Positions 24,703 through 32,618 of a stretch of 45,283 nt of DNA are shown one piece after another. The DNA is from Promineifilum sp. (GTDB taxonomy: Bacteria > Chloroflexota > Anaerolineae > Promineifilales > Promineifilaceae): positions 1-45,283 of the forward strand of contig JACKBY010000027.1 in NCBI GenBank assembly GCA_020634335.1, read 5' to 3'. The notes under the pieces were generated by a model, which worked only from the letters and a program-made list of their open reading frames with translations, searched no databases and was not told the origin of the DNA. Each line of letters opens with the position of its first letter. Within the stretch, counting starts at the first letter, position 1. A program made the translations under genes and the position numbers.

Positions 24703-25338
24703 TCATGGCGCGGCAAACCATTCCAGCGACCGGAAATCGACGACCACAGGCGCACCGTAGGTGCTCAGCCACAGCGAAATTCTGTCCGGGGTCTCGTCGA
24801 GCTCGCCGCGCCACAGCAATTCGCGGTTGATCCACACGGTAAGGGCAGTTTGCCCGCCGTCGCTTCGGTCGACGTCGAGCCAAAGTTCGTTTTCGGCCGC
24901 ATCCAGCCGCACGTGGGGCCAGGGTTGCCACGGCAAAAGATAGATGGGTTGGCTGTTCGCTCTATCTTGCCGGATAGCGGCATAACCCAGCGGCGATAGG
25001 GCGATAACCAGCCGCGACGAGCCATTTTCCAGCGTCAAACCAAAGCCGCTGTCCAGCTCGCCCTCCCGATAGGCAGCCTTCAGACGTGCGGAAAAGCGTT
25101 GCGGCAGCGAACCATCCGGCCACGGGGTAACTGCCGGTATGAGCGTCTCGCCGGTATGATTGAGGGTGTGGGGGCCGGGACGATCGGTTTGGATCAAAGA
25201 GCCAAGTGGTTGCGGATCGAACGCCCCGGCCGCGATCAGGAGGACGGCTACGGTGACCAGGCCGATCAGGCCGCCGGCGACAAGGTGCCACCCCTGCCGG
25301 GTGCGCGCCGTTGGTAGAGCGCCTGTCCCTTCGCCCAT
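24703..25338 (-). CDS. Membrane-anchored protein with beta-sandwich-like domain
   Basis: 211 aa from ATG 25338, which begins 1 nt past the fumarylacetoacetase stop, so translation is probably coupled; a GTG/longer start at 25380 would overlap that gene. A single TM helix (about residues 18-38) follows a short basic cytoplasmic tail. The outer domain (about 60-211) has a beta-rich pattern (GFGLTLENGSSRLVIAL, LDAAENELWLDVD, ALTVWINRELLWRGEL, VVVDFRSLEWFAAP) typical of concanavalin/LamG-like sandwiches. No catalytic motif is recognised. Function unknown. Confidence 0.75.
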   Translation of the reverse strand: MGEGTGALPTARTRQGWHLVAGGLIGLVTVAVLLIAAGAFDPQPLGSLIQTDRPGPHTLNHTGETLIPAVTPWPDGSLPQRFSARLKAAYREGELDSGFGLTLENGSSRLVIALSPLGYAAIRQDRANSQPIYLLPWQPWPHVRLDAAENELWLDVDRSDGGQTALTVWINRELLWRGELDETPDRISLWLSTYGAPVVVDFRSLEWFAAP

Positions 25339-25339
25339 T

Positions 25340-26602
25340 CTAGCGATTTGCCGCACGCACGGTTGCCGCCGCCTCACCAAACCCCACCTGGTAGCCGTCG
25401 CCCTGACACCAGCCCGTTAACGCCAGCCGGTCGCCGTCCTCCAGGAAGCGGCGTGTTTCACCCGTCGGCAATTCGAGCGGCTGGGCCCCGCCCCAGGTCA
25501 GTTCCAGCAGCGAACCGCGGGAATCAGGCATCGGGCCGCTGATGGTGCCGGAGGCCAGCAAGTCGCCCGGCCGCACGGCGCAACCGTTGATAGTATGGTG
25601 GGCCAGTTGCTGGGGCATGCTCCAGTACAGATGACGAAAGTTGGTGCGCGTGATGACCAGCGGCGGCATGCCGGCCACCCGCATCGCCTCGCTCTGCAAC
25701 GTCGCCGCCAGGTGGATGTCGAAGGCCCAGTCGGAGTCATCACGGAGGTAATCCAGCGGCTCCGGCGATTGGGGCGGGCCGGGTCGCCGGAACGGCTCTA
25801 GCGCCGCCAACGGCACGACCCAGGGTGAGATCGTCGTGGCAAAATTCTTGCTGAGGAACGGTCCCAGCGGCCGGTATTCCCAGCGCTGGATGTCGCGCGC
25901 GCTCCAGTCATTGACGAGCACGAGGCCGAAGATGTGGTTGGCCGCCGACCGGATTGAAATCGGTTCGCCCGGCCGGTTGCCGGGGCCGGCGAAGAACCCC
26001 ACCTCCAGTTCAAAGTCCAGTTCGGCCGTGGGCCCAAAGACGGGCGTTGGTGCGCCGGGCGGCAGCATCTGCCCTCGCGGCCTGATGATCTCCGCTCCGC
26101 TTCGGACCACCGTGCCGGCCCGACCATGATAGGCCACCGGGAGGTGGAGCCAGTTGGGTAGCAGCGCCTGATCGGGGCCGCGGAACATGCTGCCCACGTT
26201 GGTGGCGTGTTCGCGTGAGGAGTAGAAGTCGGTGTAGTCGCCGATGGCCGCCGGCAACAGAAGCTCGACGCAATCGATAGGCCGCAGGGCTTCGGCAACC
26301 CCCGGAGCAAGCGGCCGGCCGTTCAGGCCTGGAGCCAGTAACGTTTGCACGCGGCCTCTGGCCTCGTCCCAGGCCGGGCGGCCGAGGGCCATGAAGGCGT
26401 TGAGAGATGGGAGGGCAAAGACGTTGCCGCCGCGCAGGGCCGGGCCGTCGAAGTGGCCTGTGGCGGCCAGCGCGGCCAGGTCCAGCACCGCTGTGCCGAT
26501 GGCTACTCCGACGCGCGCCGGTTCGGTAGCGGACGGTCGAAATACCCCATAGGGCAGGGTGTGGATGGAGAAAGGGGAATCGGCGGCCAAATCCAGGATC
26601 AC
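25340..26602 (-). CDS. fahA: Fumarylacetoacetase
   Basis: 420 aa, normal length. It hydrolyses fumarylacetoacetate to fumarate and acetoacetate, the last step of tyrosine/homogentisate catabolism. Signature segments: FYSSREHATNVGSMFRGPD (metal and catalytic region), HLPVAYHGRAGTVVRSG, DFELEVGFFAGP (metal-binding Glu), VNDWSARDIQRWEY and GPFLSKNFATTISPWVV. Start is GTG 26602 with GAGG 8 nt before it. No other tyrosine-pathway gene is in the window. A membrane-anchored unknown follows by coupled translation. Confidence 0.95.
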   Translation of the reverse strand: MILDLAADSPFSIHTLPYGVFRPSATEPARVGVAIGTAVLDLAALAATGHFDGPALRGGNVFALPSLNAFMALGRPAWDEARGRVQTLLAPGLNGRPLAPGVAEALRPIDCVELLLPAAIGDYTDFYSSREHATNVGSMFRGPDQALLPNWLHLPVAYHGRAGTVVRSGAEIIRPRGQMLPPGAPTPVFGPTAELDFELEVGFFAGPGNRPGEPISIRSAANHIFGLVLVNDWSARDIQRWEYRPLGPFLSKNFATTISPWVVPLAALEPFRRPGPPQSPEPLDYLRDDSDWAFDIHLAATLQSEAMRVAGMPPLVITRTNFRHLYWSMPQQLAHHTINGCAVRPGDLLASGTISGPMPDSRGSLLELTWGGAQPLELPTGETRRFLEDGDRLALTGWCQGDGYQVGFGEAAATVRAANR

Positions 26603-26707
26603 GTTCTTACCTCTGTGGAGGGTTCATCTGTTGTCCTCTTTATATTTTATATGGCGATTTGGCGGTCGGGGCAATTATGCGGCCGGTTTGTCGATAAAAC
26701 CGATGGA

Positions 26708-26763
26708 TGCAGCGCCGGATTCTAATCCGGCGGGTGGAAAGCCGGTTAAGAAACCGGCACTAC
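26708..26763 (+). repeat. Dispersed double-hairpin repeat, copy C
   Basis: 56-bp copy with hairpins GCCGGATTCTAATCCGGC and GCCGGTTAAGAAACCGGC. The outer arms are less perfect than in copy B (TGCAGC against ACTACC). It lies just upstream of the rnpB promoter, with a short GATTGCTGGAAAA flank like the right flank of copy A. Confidence 0.78.
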
Positions 26764-26808
26764 CGGGTGGTTGATTGCTGGAAAACGCCGGCTTCGACCT
26801 TAAAAATG

Positions 26809-26837
26809 TTGCCCTTAAACCGGTTTGCCGGTAGGAT
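26809..26837 (+). promoter_or_regulatory. rnpB promoter
   Basis: TTGCCC (26809-26814) and TAGGAT (26832-26837) are spaced by 17 bp. The expected start, 6-7 nt after the -10, coincides with the first paired base of RNase P RNA at about 26844. Confidence 0.7.
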
Positions 26838-26843
26838 TAAAGG

Positions 26844-27248
26844 TGGCAAGCTGGCTGGGTGATCGCGGCTTCGGGCTTCCGAAGCTGAGGAAAGTCCGCA
26901 CTCCACAGAGCAAGGTGCCGGCTAACGGCCGGGCGGGGTAACTCGACGGCAAGTGCAACAGAGAGGTGTATTGCCGGAAGGGGCGACTCTTTCGGCGAGG
27001 GTGAAACGGTGGTGTAAGAGACCACCGGCGGTGGCAGCGATGTCGCCGGCCAGGCAAACCCCACCAGGAGCAAGGCCAAGCAGGGCGAAAGGTGGTCTTC
27101 GGGCCATCTACGGGGTTGCTCGTCCCGTCCGACGTCCGGGTAGGCTGCATGAGGTGGCCGGCAACGGCCGCCCCAGATAGATGATCGCCGGAGCCGCGTG
27201 GGAAACCGCGTGGCGTCCACAGAATGCGGCTTATAGGCCGGCTTGCCA
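26844..27248 (+). ncRNA. rnpB: RNase P RNA (class A)
   Basis: Catalytic RNA that removes 5' leaders from pre-tRNA. Diagnostic conserved blocks: GAGGAAAGTCCGCACTCC followed by ACAGAGCAAGGTGCCGGCTAACGG-type sequence near the 5' side, and ACAGAATGCGGCTTATAGG near the 3' side (CR V region). P1 is formed by TGGCAAGCTGGC at the 5' end (26844 on) and GCCGGCTTGCCA at the 3' end (to 27248). About 405 nt, normal for bacterial type A. Ends are inferred from P1 pairing. Confidence 0.96.
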
Positions 27249-27301
27249 ATCGGTTAGAATAGGCGATGTGAGATGTTTCTTGGTATTAGTGCGGAGGCTG
27301 G

Positions 27302-27775
27302 ATGACGGTTCGGGTACTGTTCGTGTGTTTGGGAAATATTTGCCGCTCGCCGATGGCCGAGGCCGTGTTTCAGAAGCTGGTCGATGACGCCGGATTGACG
27401 CACGAAATTTGCGTTGATTCGGCCGGCACCAGCGCCTATCACGTTGGCGAACAGGCCCATCCGGGAACGCGCCGGGTATTGGCCGGCCACGGCATTCATT
27501 ATGAGGGCCGCGCCCGTCAGATCAGACCCGAAGATCGCCACAACGGTTCGACCTACTTCGTCGCTATGGACAGCGAAAACCGGGAAGCACTGCAAGAGCG
27601 CTTTGGTGATTTGCCCCACCTGTATCGCCTGATGGATTTCGCCACTCACTCGAATGTCCACGACATTCCCGATCCCTTCTACAGCGACAACTTTGAACAT
27701 GTCTATCGTCTCGTCGACGACGGATGCCGCGGGCTTTTCGAGACGATTCGCGCCAATGAGGGGTTGCTACGGTAA
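27302..27775 (+). CDS. Low-molecular-weight protein-tyrosine phosphatase
   Basis: 157 aa, the usual size for the LMW-PTP/arsenate-reductase-like fold. The P-loop is CLGNICRS (Cys-x5-Arg-Ser) at residues 9-16, and the catalytic general-acid Asp is in IPDPFY near residue 120. GGAGG 4-5 nt before ATG supports the start. It dephosphorylates tyrosine residues, in bacteria often those of BY-kinases; no kinase is encoded nearby. It starts 53 nt after rnpB. Confidence 0.95.
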   Translation: MTVRVLFVCLGNICRSPMAEAVFQKLVDDAGLTHEICVDSAGTSAYHVGEQAHPGTRRVLAGHGIHYEGRARQIRPEDRHNGSTYFVAMDSENREALQERFGDLPHLYRLMDFATHSNVHDIPDPFYSDNFEHVYRLVDDGCRGLFETIRANEGLLR

Positions 27776-27869
27776 CGAGCCTCCATCTTCGCGTCACCAT
27801 CCTTCACAATCCCCTGCCACAGCACGAGAGCGTCGCCAACCAAATCACCCATGAGGAGAAAGAATAGTC

Positions 27870-29051
27870 ATGCAGACGGTGAGTGAACATGATGTGATCG
27901 TTGTGGGGGCGGGGCCAGGCGGGGCAACGGCGGCAACAGCTCTGGCTCAGCAGGGGCGCGACGTCCTGCTCATCGATCGCCATGATTTTCCGCGCGACAA
28001 GATCTGCGGCGATGCCATCTCCCAAGGGTGCATTCGCATCATGAACGAGCTGGGTATGGCGTCCCGGATAGAGGCGGCTGTGGGCCGGGGTGAATTTCAC
28101 TCGCTGCACGGGATGCGCCTGAGCGGCCCCAATGGCGATGTGCTCCAGGCCGCGTTCAAGCGAGGCGTCAACGGCGAAGAATCTTTTGTAGCGCCGCGCA
28201 TCTACTTCGACGCGCTCCTCCAGCAACATGCCCTCGAAAGCGGCGCCGCGTTCCTGCAGGCCGAAGTGAAAGAGCCCCTCCTCGATGGGAACGGACGGGT
28301 GACCGGCGTGCTGGCGCGCGAGAATGGCGAGGTCAAGGCCTACCGGTCGTCGGTCGTCATCGGCGCCGACGGCGTCACGTCGACCATCATGCGCGCCTTG
28401 CGGCCCCCGGAGGGCCAACACGTGGACAAGCATCGCGCAGTGGCGCTCCGCGCCTACATCAAGGGGATTGAACTCTATCCGCATGAGGTTGAGTTCTTCC
28501 TGTACGATGATATTCTGCCCGGCTATGCCTGGGTCTTTCCCACCGGCGAAAACGAAGCCAACATCGGTTTGGGGATGCGGCTGGATCGCTTTCGCGACCT
28601 TAAGAAGAACTTGAAGAAGATGCTCGAAGAGTTTCTGGCAATGCCCGCCATTCGCGAAAGGACGACTAAAGGGGTTGACTTGCGCGACGTGGCCATCTGG
28701 CAACTCAGTTTCGGCTCGCAAAAGAAATTGCAACACGCCTACGACGGCGCGTTGCTGGTCGGCGACGCGGCCGGGTTCATAAATCCCCTGACGGGCGGCG
28801 GCATCGAAAACGCTCTCATCTCCGGCAAGCTGGCGGCCGAGACAATCGACCAGGCCTTGCGAACGGGCGATATCTCGCGTGAGGGGTTAAAAATCTACGA
28901 GCAGCAGTGTGATGAAGAGATGTGGGACGGGATGCGCAAATCTTTTCTGTACCAGCGCATCTTGCTGAATTATCCCGGATTTGTGGACTTCCTGATTCGC
29001 TACCTGGGCCAGCACGGCGGCGTCGCCAAGACCTTCTTGTCCAAGCTTTAG
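27870..29051 (+). CDS. Geranylgeranyl-reductase-family FAD oxidoreductase
   Basis: 393 aa flavoprotein. The FAD-binding GxGxxG motif VGAGPGGATAAT is at about residues 11-22, with DRHDFPRDKICGDAIS typical of the geranylgeranyl reductase family, VIGADGVTS in the middle, and LLVGDAAGFINPLTGGGIENAL (second FAD contact) at about 290. The family saturates isoprenoid double bonds, or makes related FAD-dependent reductions of lipid and quinone side chains. Start ATG 27870; AGGAG is about 11 nt upstream. The final 3 nt overlap the oppositely oriented response regulator. Confidence 0.9.
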   Translation: MQTVSEHDVIVVGAGPGGATAATALAQQGRDVLLIDRHDFPRDKICGDAISQGCIRIMNELGMASRIEAAVGRGEFHSLHGMRLSGPNGDVLQAAFKRGVNGEESFVAPRIYFDALLQQHALESGAAFLQAEVKEPLLDGNGRVTGVLARENGEVKAYRSSVVIGADGVTSTIMRALRPPEGQHVDKHRAVALRAYIKGIELYPHEVEFFLYDDILPGYAWVFPTGENEANIGLGMRLDRFRDLKKNLKKMLEEFLAMPAIRERTTKGVDLRDVAIWQLSFGSQKKLQHAYDGALLVGDAAGFINPLTGGGIENALISGKLAAETIDQALRTGDISREGLKIYEQQCDEEMWDGMRKSFLYQRILLNYPGFVDFLIRYLGQHGGVAKTFLSKL

Positions 29052-29437
29052 GAGGTCGGAGACTCAGAGGGCGGCAGGCATTCGGCGGCTATTTTGGTCG
29101 GCAGCTCGAATACGGTCAGGTTTTTGCTGTAGAACAGATCGGCCCCGGCCGCCAGACAGGCTTCGCGCACTTCCGGGCGATTGTTGGCCGTGTAGACCGC
29201 GATGCAAGGGGGCGCTTTCGGCAAGTCCGCCCGAATGCGGCGGCAGACTTCGATGCCGTCCATGTCGGGCATCATCACGTCCAGCAGAACAACGTCGGGC
29301 ATATCGTCGGCGATACTGTCGAGTGCCTCCTGTCCGCCGGACACGCGACGAACCCGCCAATCATTTCGCTCGAAAACGATCTGGTAGAGATTGGCTAGTG
29401 ACAGGTTGTCATCAACAATGAGGATGGATAACGTCAT
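29048..29437 (-). CDS. Single-domain response regulator
   Basis: 129 aa, receiver domain only. The acidic pair DD9-10, phospho-acceptor Asp53 in LLDVMMPDMDG, Thr83 and Lys105 are present. There is no output domain, so it likely acts by protein contact (CheY/Spo0F-like) or as a relay. Its stop overlaps by 3 nt with the convergent flavoprotein gene. No cognate kinase is adjacent. Confidence 0.93.
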   Translation of the reverse strand: MTLSILIVDDNLSLANLYQIVFERNDWRVRRVSGGQEALDSIADDMPDVVLLDVMMPDMDGIEVCRRIRADLPKAPPCIAVYTANNRPEVREACLAAGADLFYSKNLTVFELPTKIAAECLPPSESPTS

Positions 29438-29568
29438 AGTTCCCGGCAGAAACGATCAGTTACTTCACGATGTTATTTTACTCGTTTAGGACGCCGGCGG
29501 CTACCCAAGTGACCTGTATAGGCCACCGGGGATAGGGAGGGGCCTCAAAACCGCTTCTGCTAAATGAT

Positions 29569-29592
29569 ACAACCCGCCGAGTGGCGGGTTGT
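29569..29592 (-). terminator. Terminator hairpin downstream of the cold shock gene
   Basis: ACAACCCGCC (29569-29578) and GGCGGGTTGT (29583-29592) form a perfect 10-bp stem with a 4-nt loop, about 58 nt beyond the cold shock stop. The tail on the minus strand (ATCATTTAG) is only moderately U-rich. Confidence 0.6.
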
Positions 29593-29650
29593 TAAGATTA
29601 ATTGTCTGGTTGTCGGGGGGCGAAGAAGTTCAATTTGACTCCCTCGATCC

Positions 29651-29863
29651 TTAGCTGCGTGGCTCGACGTTTTGTGCCTGAGGTCCCTTGCCGCGATCGA
29701 TTAGCTCGTACTCTACCTTTTCACCCTCAAGCAGATTGCGATAGCCATCGCCGCGTATCGCTGAGTAGTGGACAAAAACTTCCTTGTCTCCCTGGTCCGG
29801 ATTGATGAATCCGTAGCCTTTCAAGCGGCTAAACCATTTGACGATGCCTGTTTCGCGAAACAT
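29651..29863 (-). CDS. Cold shock protein (CspA family)
   Basis: 70 aa, single nucleic-acid-binding OB-fold. RNP1 KGYGFI and RNP2 VFVHY are intact, and the N-terminus GIVKWF is typical. Start ATG 29863 with GGAGG about 10 nt upstream. It binds single-stranded RNA/DNA and acts as an RNA chaperone; the name does not prove cold induction. The leader is long enough for a regulated 5' UTR, but no specific element is clear. Confidence 0.96.
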   Translation of the reverse strand: MFRETGIVKWFSRLKGYGFINPDQGDKEVFVHYSAIRGDGYRNLLEGEKVEYELIDRGKGPQAQNVEPRS

Positions 29864-29931
29864 AATACCATTACCTCCACAAAGGGCCTTTTGTTACACC
29901 AAGTTGATGGATTGTTGTGGGTAGGCTTCGA

Positions 29932-29970
29932 ATAAAGCACCACTCCGGAGGGACGGAGATGGTGCTTTAT
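29932..29970 (-). terminator. Long terminator hairpin after the aceK-GNAT operon
   Basis: ATAAAGCACCA (29932-29942) pairs with TGGTGCTTTAT (29960-29970), and an inner CTCCG/CGGAG stem extends it, giving about 16 bp with a single bulged A and a 6-nt loop. It lies 138 nt beyond the GNAT stop and before the cold shock leader, which suits a terminator for the operon transcribed on the minus strand. Confidence 0.6.
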
Positions 29971-30107
29971 CCTCAGCAACTACCAGTACGACGTGGATAT
30001 TTTGAACCTACCAATACAAGTGAAGTTATGCGCAGGTTATCATATCTGCGGGATGCAGGTCAACGGGGGGGGCGGCTATTTCACACCTTCTTCACGCCCT
30101 CTGCACG

Positions 30108-30875
30108 CTATTTTAGGACGGCCTGAAGAAGGAACTCCTGAGCGCCGGTATCCGTGAATCCGACGCTTTCGGCCAGACCGGCCGAGGCGTCGTTTTCGAC
30201 GGAGACGACGTATAAAGGCCTGCGGCCGCTGTCGATGAGGTGGCCGCTGAGGGCCGCGACGACGCTGCGGCCCCAGCCTTGCCGCCGGAACTGCGGCCTG
30301 GTGTTGACGGCAATTTCACCGAATCGAGGGGATTGCCAGTTGAGCGACGCGGCGGCCACCACTTCCTCTTGGCCGCCGGGAGACGCGCTGATGGAAAAAC
30401 GGGGCAGCCCGCCCGGACCTTCCGAGCGCCGCACCAGCACATTGATGATAGGCTCATAGTGGCTCGGATCGAGAGCAAGCAAGCGCAAGCGTTCCTCCGA
30501 CTGCACGTGGAACAGGGCATCGATCAGGGGGCGATAGCGAACGGGGATACTCAGAATGACCGGCTGGCCGGGAGCGATGGCGCGGCCGATCAAGTCGGCC
30601 GCCGCCTCAACCTCGGCCGGGTTGCGATCCGTGGGCAAGCGCATCGTCACCAACGGCCGAAACAGGTCCATGCCCGTGCGCGAGAGGGCCACGTAGCCGT
30701 CGGCCTGGGCGTTGTCGTCCGATTCCATGCCTTCCGGGGTCAGGACGAGTGTCGTCTTGTCATCCGGATGATGGAAGGCATAGTAAGCGGCCATGGCATC
30801 CGTGGGGTCGTTCTCTTTCAGCAAGCGTCTGACGGCTCGGCGTTGGGCCTTCAGATCAGTCGATCGGGGTTGCAC
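30108..30875 (-). CDS. GNAT-family N-acetyltransferase
   Basis: 255 aa from GTG 30875 (MQPRSTDLKAQ), with GGAGG 4 nt upstream, a very good site; it overlaps the end of the phosphorylase by 25 nt. The longer frame to 31328 is antisense-like junk inside the phosphorylase. The C-terminal GNAT domain (about 165-250) has EIAVNTRPQFRRQGWGRSVV (acetyl-CoA-binding loop RRQGWG) and SVENDASAGLAESVGF. The N-terminal part (about 1-150) may be a degenerate second GNAT-like or substrate domain. Acceptor unknown. Last gene of the aceK operon. Confidence 0.88.
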   Translation of the reverse strand: MQPRSTDLKAQRRAVRRLLKENDPTDAMAAYYAFHHPDDKTTLVLTPEGMESDDNAQADGYVALSRTGMDLFRPLVTMRLPTDRNPAEVEAAADLIGRAIAPGQPVILSIPVRYRPLIDALFHVQSEERLRLLALDPSHYEPIINVLVRRSEGPGGLPRFSISASPGGQEEVVAAASLNWQSPRFGEIAVNTRPQFRRQGWGRSVVAALSGHLIDSGRRPLYVVSVENDASAGLAESVGFTDTGAQEFLLQAVLK

Positions 30876-31606
30876 AAGACCTCCAGCGCACAGATGATGG
30901 CCGCATCCGTCGCGGCGCGAACGACTTCGCGATCGGGTTGATAACTTTCTACCGCTTCGGGCGTTTCCAGCACATTGCCGTCTGCGATCAGGATCGCCGC
31001 CGTTTTTGCACCGCGCAGGCTGCCCACGAGGAAGAGCGCTGCGCATTCCATTTCGACTGCCAGCACGTGGGCCTGAGACATCACGCGATAGTCGGGCCGG
31101 GCCGGGGCAGCCACGCCGGGATAGAAACTGTCCTGTGACAGGACGATGCCGGCGTGAGTGTGATGGCCGCCGGCCGCCGCGGCGCGCCGCAAAGACAACA
31201 CCAGTGCCGGATCGGCCACGGCCGGGTAGCCGTCGGGAACGCTCTGGCGGCCATAACCGGTGTTCTGCACGGCAGCCGTGGCGATGATCAGGGCACCGGG
31301 CTGGATGTAGGGCTGCAGGCCACCACAAGTGCCGACCCGGATGATCGTTTGTCCGCCGGCGACGATCAGTTCTTCGAAGGCGATAGCCGCCCCCGGCGCG
31401 CCGATTCCATGGGAGCAGACGGTGACCGGCGTGCCGTTATACGTCCCCCCGTGACCCCGGTATTCGCGCTTGTGGCTTAGCAGGGAAGCGCCCTCCAGTC
31501 GTTCGGCGATGCGGTCGGCCCGCGCCGGGTCGCCACAGACGATGACGCGCGAACTAACGCCGCCGACCGGCAGACCGGTACTGGGTAACTCGGTAATCGG
31601 TGTCAT
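30851..31606 (-). CDS. Nucleoside phosphorylase, uridine-phosphorylase-like
   Basis: 251 aa PNP/UDP family 1. Recognisable parts: VIVCGDPARADRIAERL (phosphate loop), SHGIGAPGAAIAFEELI, IRVGTCGGLQP and VEMECAALFLVGSLRG (purine/pyrimidine nucleoside site). It cleaves a nucleoside with phosphate to base and ribose-1-phosphate. ATG 31606 has no clear ribosome binding site; it begins 13 nt after the aldo/keto reductase stop, so it may depend on coupling. It overlaps the GNAT start. Confidence 0.9.
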   Translation of the reverse strand: MTPITELPSTGLPVGGVSSRVIVCGDPARADRIAERLEGASLLSHKREYRGHGGTYNGTPVTVCSHGIGAPGAAIAFEELIVAGGQTIIRVGTCGGLQPYIQPGALIIATAAVQNTGYGRQSVPDGYPAVADPALVLSLRRAAAAGGHHTHAGIVLSQDSFYPGVAAPARPDYRVMSQAHVLAVEMECAALFLVGSLRGAKTAAILIADGNVLETPEAVESYQPDREVVRAATDAAIICALEVLCNPDRLI

Positions 31607-31619
31607 GTGGGTTGGGGGG

Positions 31620-32618
31620 CTAGAACGACTCCGGCGGCTTCGGCTTGTTGCCCAGGATTTCGTCGATTGCCGCCATAACGTCATTCGTTATGCGCGGAAC
31701 CACATCCAGCGCCTGGAGATTGTCGCGCAATTGTTCGACGCGCGACGCGCCGAGAATGACAGTGCTGACGTGAGGATTTTTGAGGCACCAGGCCAGCGCC
31801 AGCCGGGTTGTGCTGGTATCGAGATCCTTGGCCACCCGGGTGAGTTCCCGCACCTTGTCTAGACGGCTGTGGCCTTCGTCGCTCTCAATGATTTCGCGCA
31901 TCCATTCGTAGCCGGGTAAGGTGGCGCGAGACTCGTCGGGGATGCCGTCGTTGTACTTGCCCGTCAATACGCCATAGTACAGCGGCGACCAGATCGTCGT
32001 GCCCAGGCCCATCTTTTCGTAAAGGGGGGCCAGCTCTACCTCGACGCGGTCGCGTCGGAACATATTGTATTCCGGCTGCTCCATCGTCGGCGGAACGAGT
32101 CCGTATTCTCTGGCAACACCATAGGCCTCCATGATCTGCGACGGCGTCCACTCGGACGTACCCCAGTAGAGCACCTTGCCCTGGTGGACGAGGTCGGTCA
32201 TCGTCCGCACAAGCTCCTCCATCGGCACGTTGGGGTCGTAGCGATGGCAGAAATAGAGATCGAGATAATCGACCTGCAAGCGGCGCAGGGCATCGTGGCA
32301 CGCTTCGAAAACGTGTTTGCGGTGCAGCCCGCGCTGGGTCGGCTTCGGATCGGGGACGGAGCCCCAGATGACCTTGCTGGAGACGATGTAGGTGTCGCGA
32401 CGCCAGCCGGCGCGCTGCAGCGCCTGGCCCATGATCGTCTCCGATTGGCCGAGGGCGTAAACTTCGGCATTGTCGAAGAAATTGATCCCCGCATCATAAG
32501 CGGCCGTCATCGTTTCCAGAGCCGCATCGACGGCCAACTGGGTGCTGAAGGTGACCCACGAGCCATAAGAGAGCGCGCTGATGGGCAGCCCGGATTTACC
32601 CAGGCGACGATAGTTCAT
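31620..32618 (-). CDS. Aldo/keto reductase (Kv-beta-like)
   Basis: 332 aa TIM-barrel NADPH oxidoreductase. The catalytic tetrad is visible: Asp and Tyr in FFDNAEVY, Lys in IVSSKV, His in LYFCHRYDP. The N-terminus LGKSGLPISALSYGSWV and QPEYNMFRRDRVE are characteristic of the K-channel beta-subunit-like branch. Two ATGs exist (32624, 32618); AAAGGA lies 8 nt before the second, which I prefer. It overlaps the end of aceK by 23 nt. Confidence 0.93.
   Translation of the reverse strand: MNYRRLGKSGLPISALSYGSWVTFSTQLAVDAALETMTAAYDAGINFFDNAEVYALGQSETIMGQALQRAGWRRDTYIVSSKVIWGSVPDPKPTQRGLHRKHVFEACHDALRRLQVDYLDLYFCHRYDPNVPMEELVRTMTDLVHQGKVLYWGTSEWTPSQIMEAYGVAREYGLVPPTMEQPEYNMFRRDRVEVELAPLYEKMGLGTTIWSPLYYGVLTGKYNDGIPDESRATLPGYEWMREIIESDEGHSRLDKVRELTRVAKDLDTSTTRLALAWCLKNPHVSTVILGASRVEQLRDNLQALDVVPRITNDVMAAIDEILGNKPKPPESF

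Noticed and set aside
26559..26774. Possible 71-aa plus-strand gene before rnpB
   Set aside because: Its end is translation of repeat copy C; no ribosome binding site.
29917..30126. Possible 69-aa plus-strand gene
   Set aside because: Covers the terminator hairpin and has no family match or ribosome binding site.
30876..31328. Extension of the GNAT gene to 31328
   Set aside because: It lies within the phosphorylase gene; GTG 30875 has a perfect GGAGG and suits the family.
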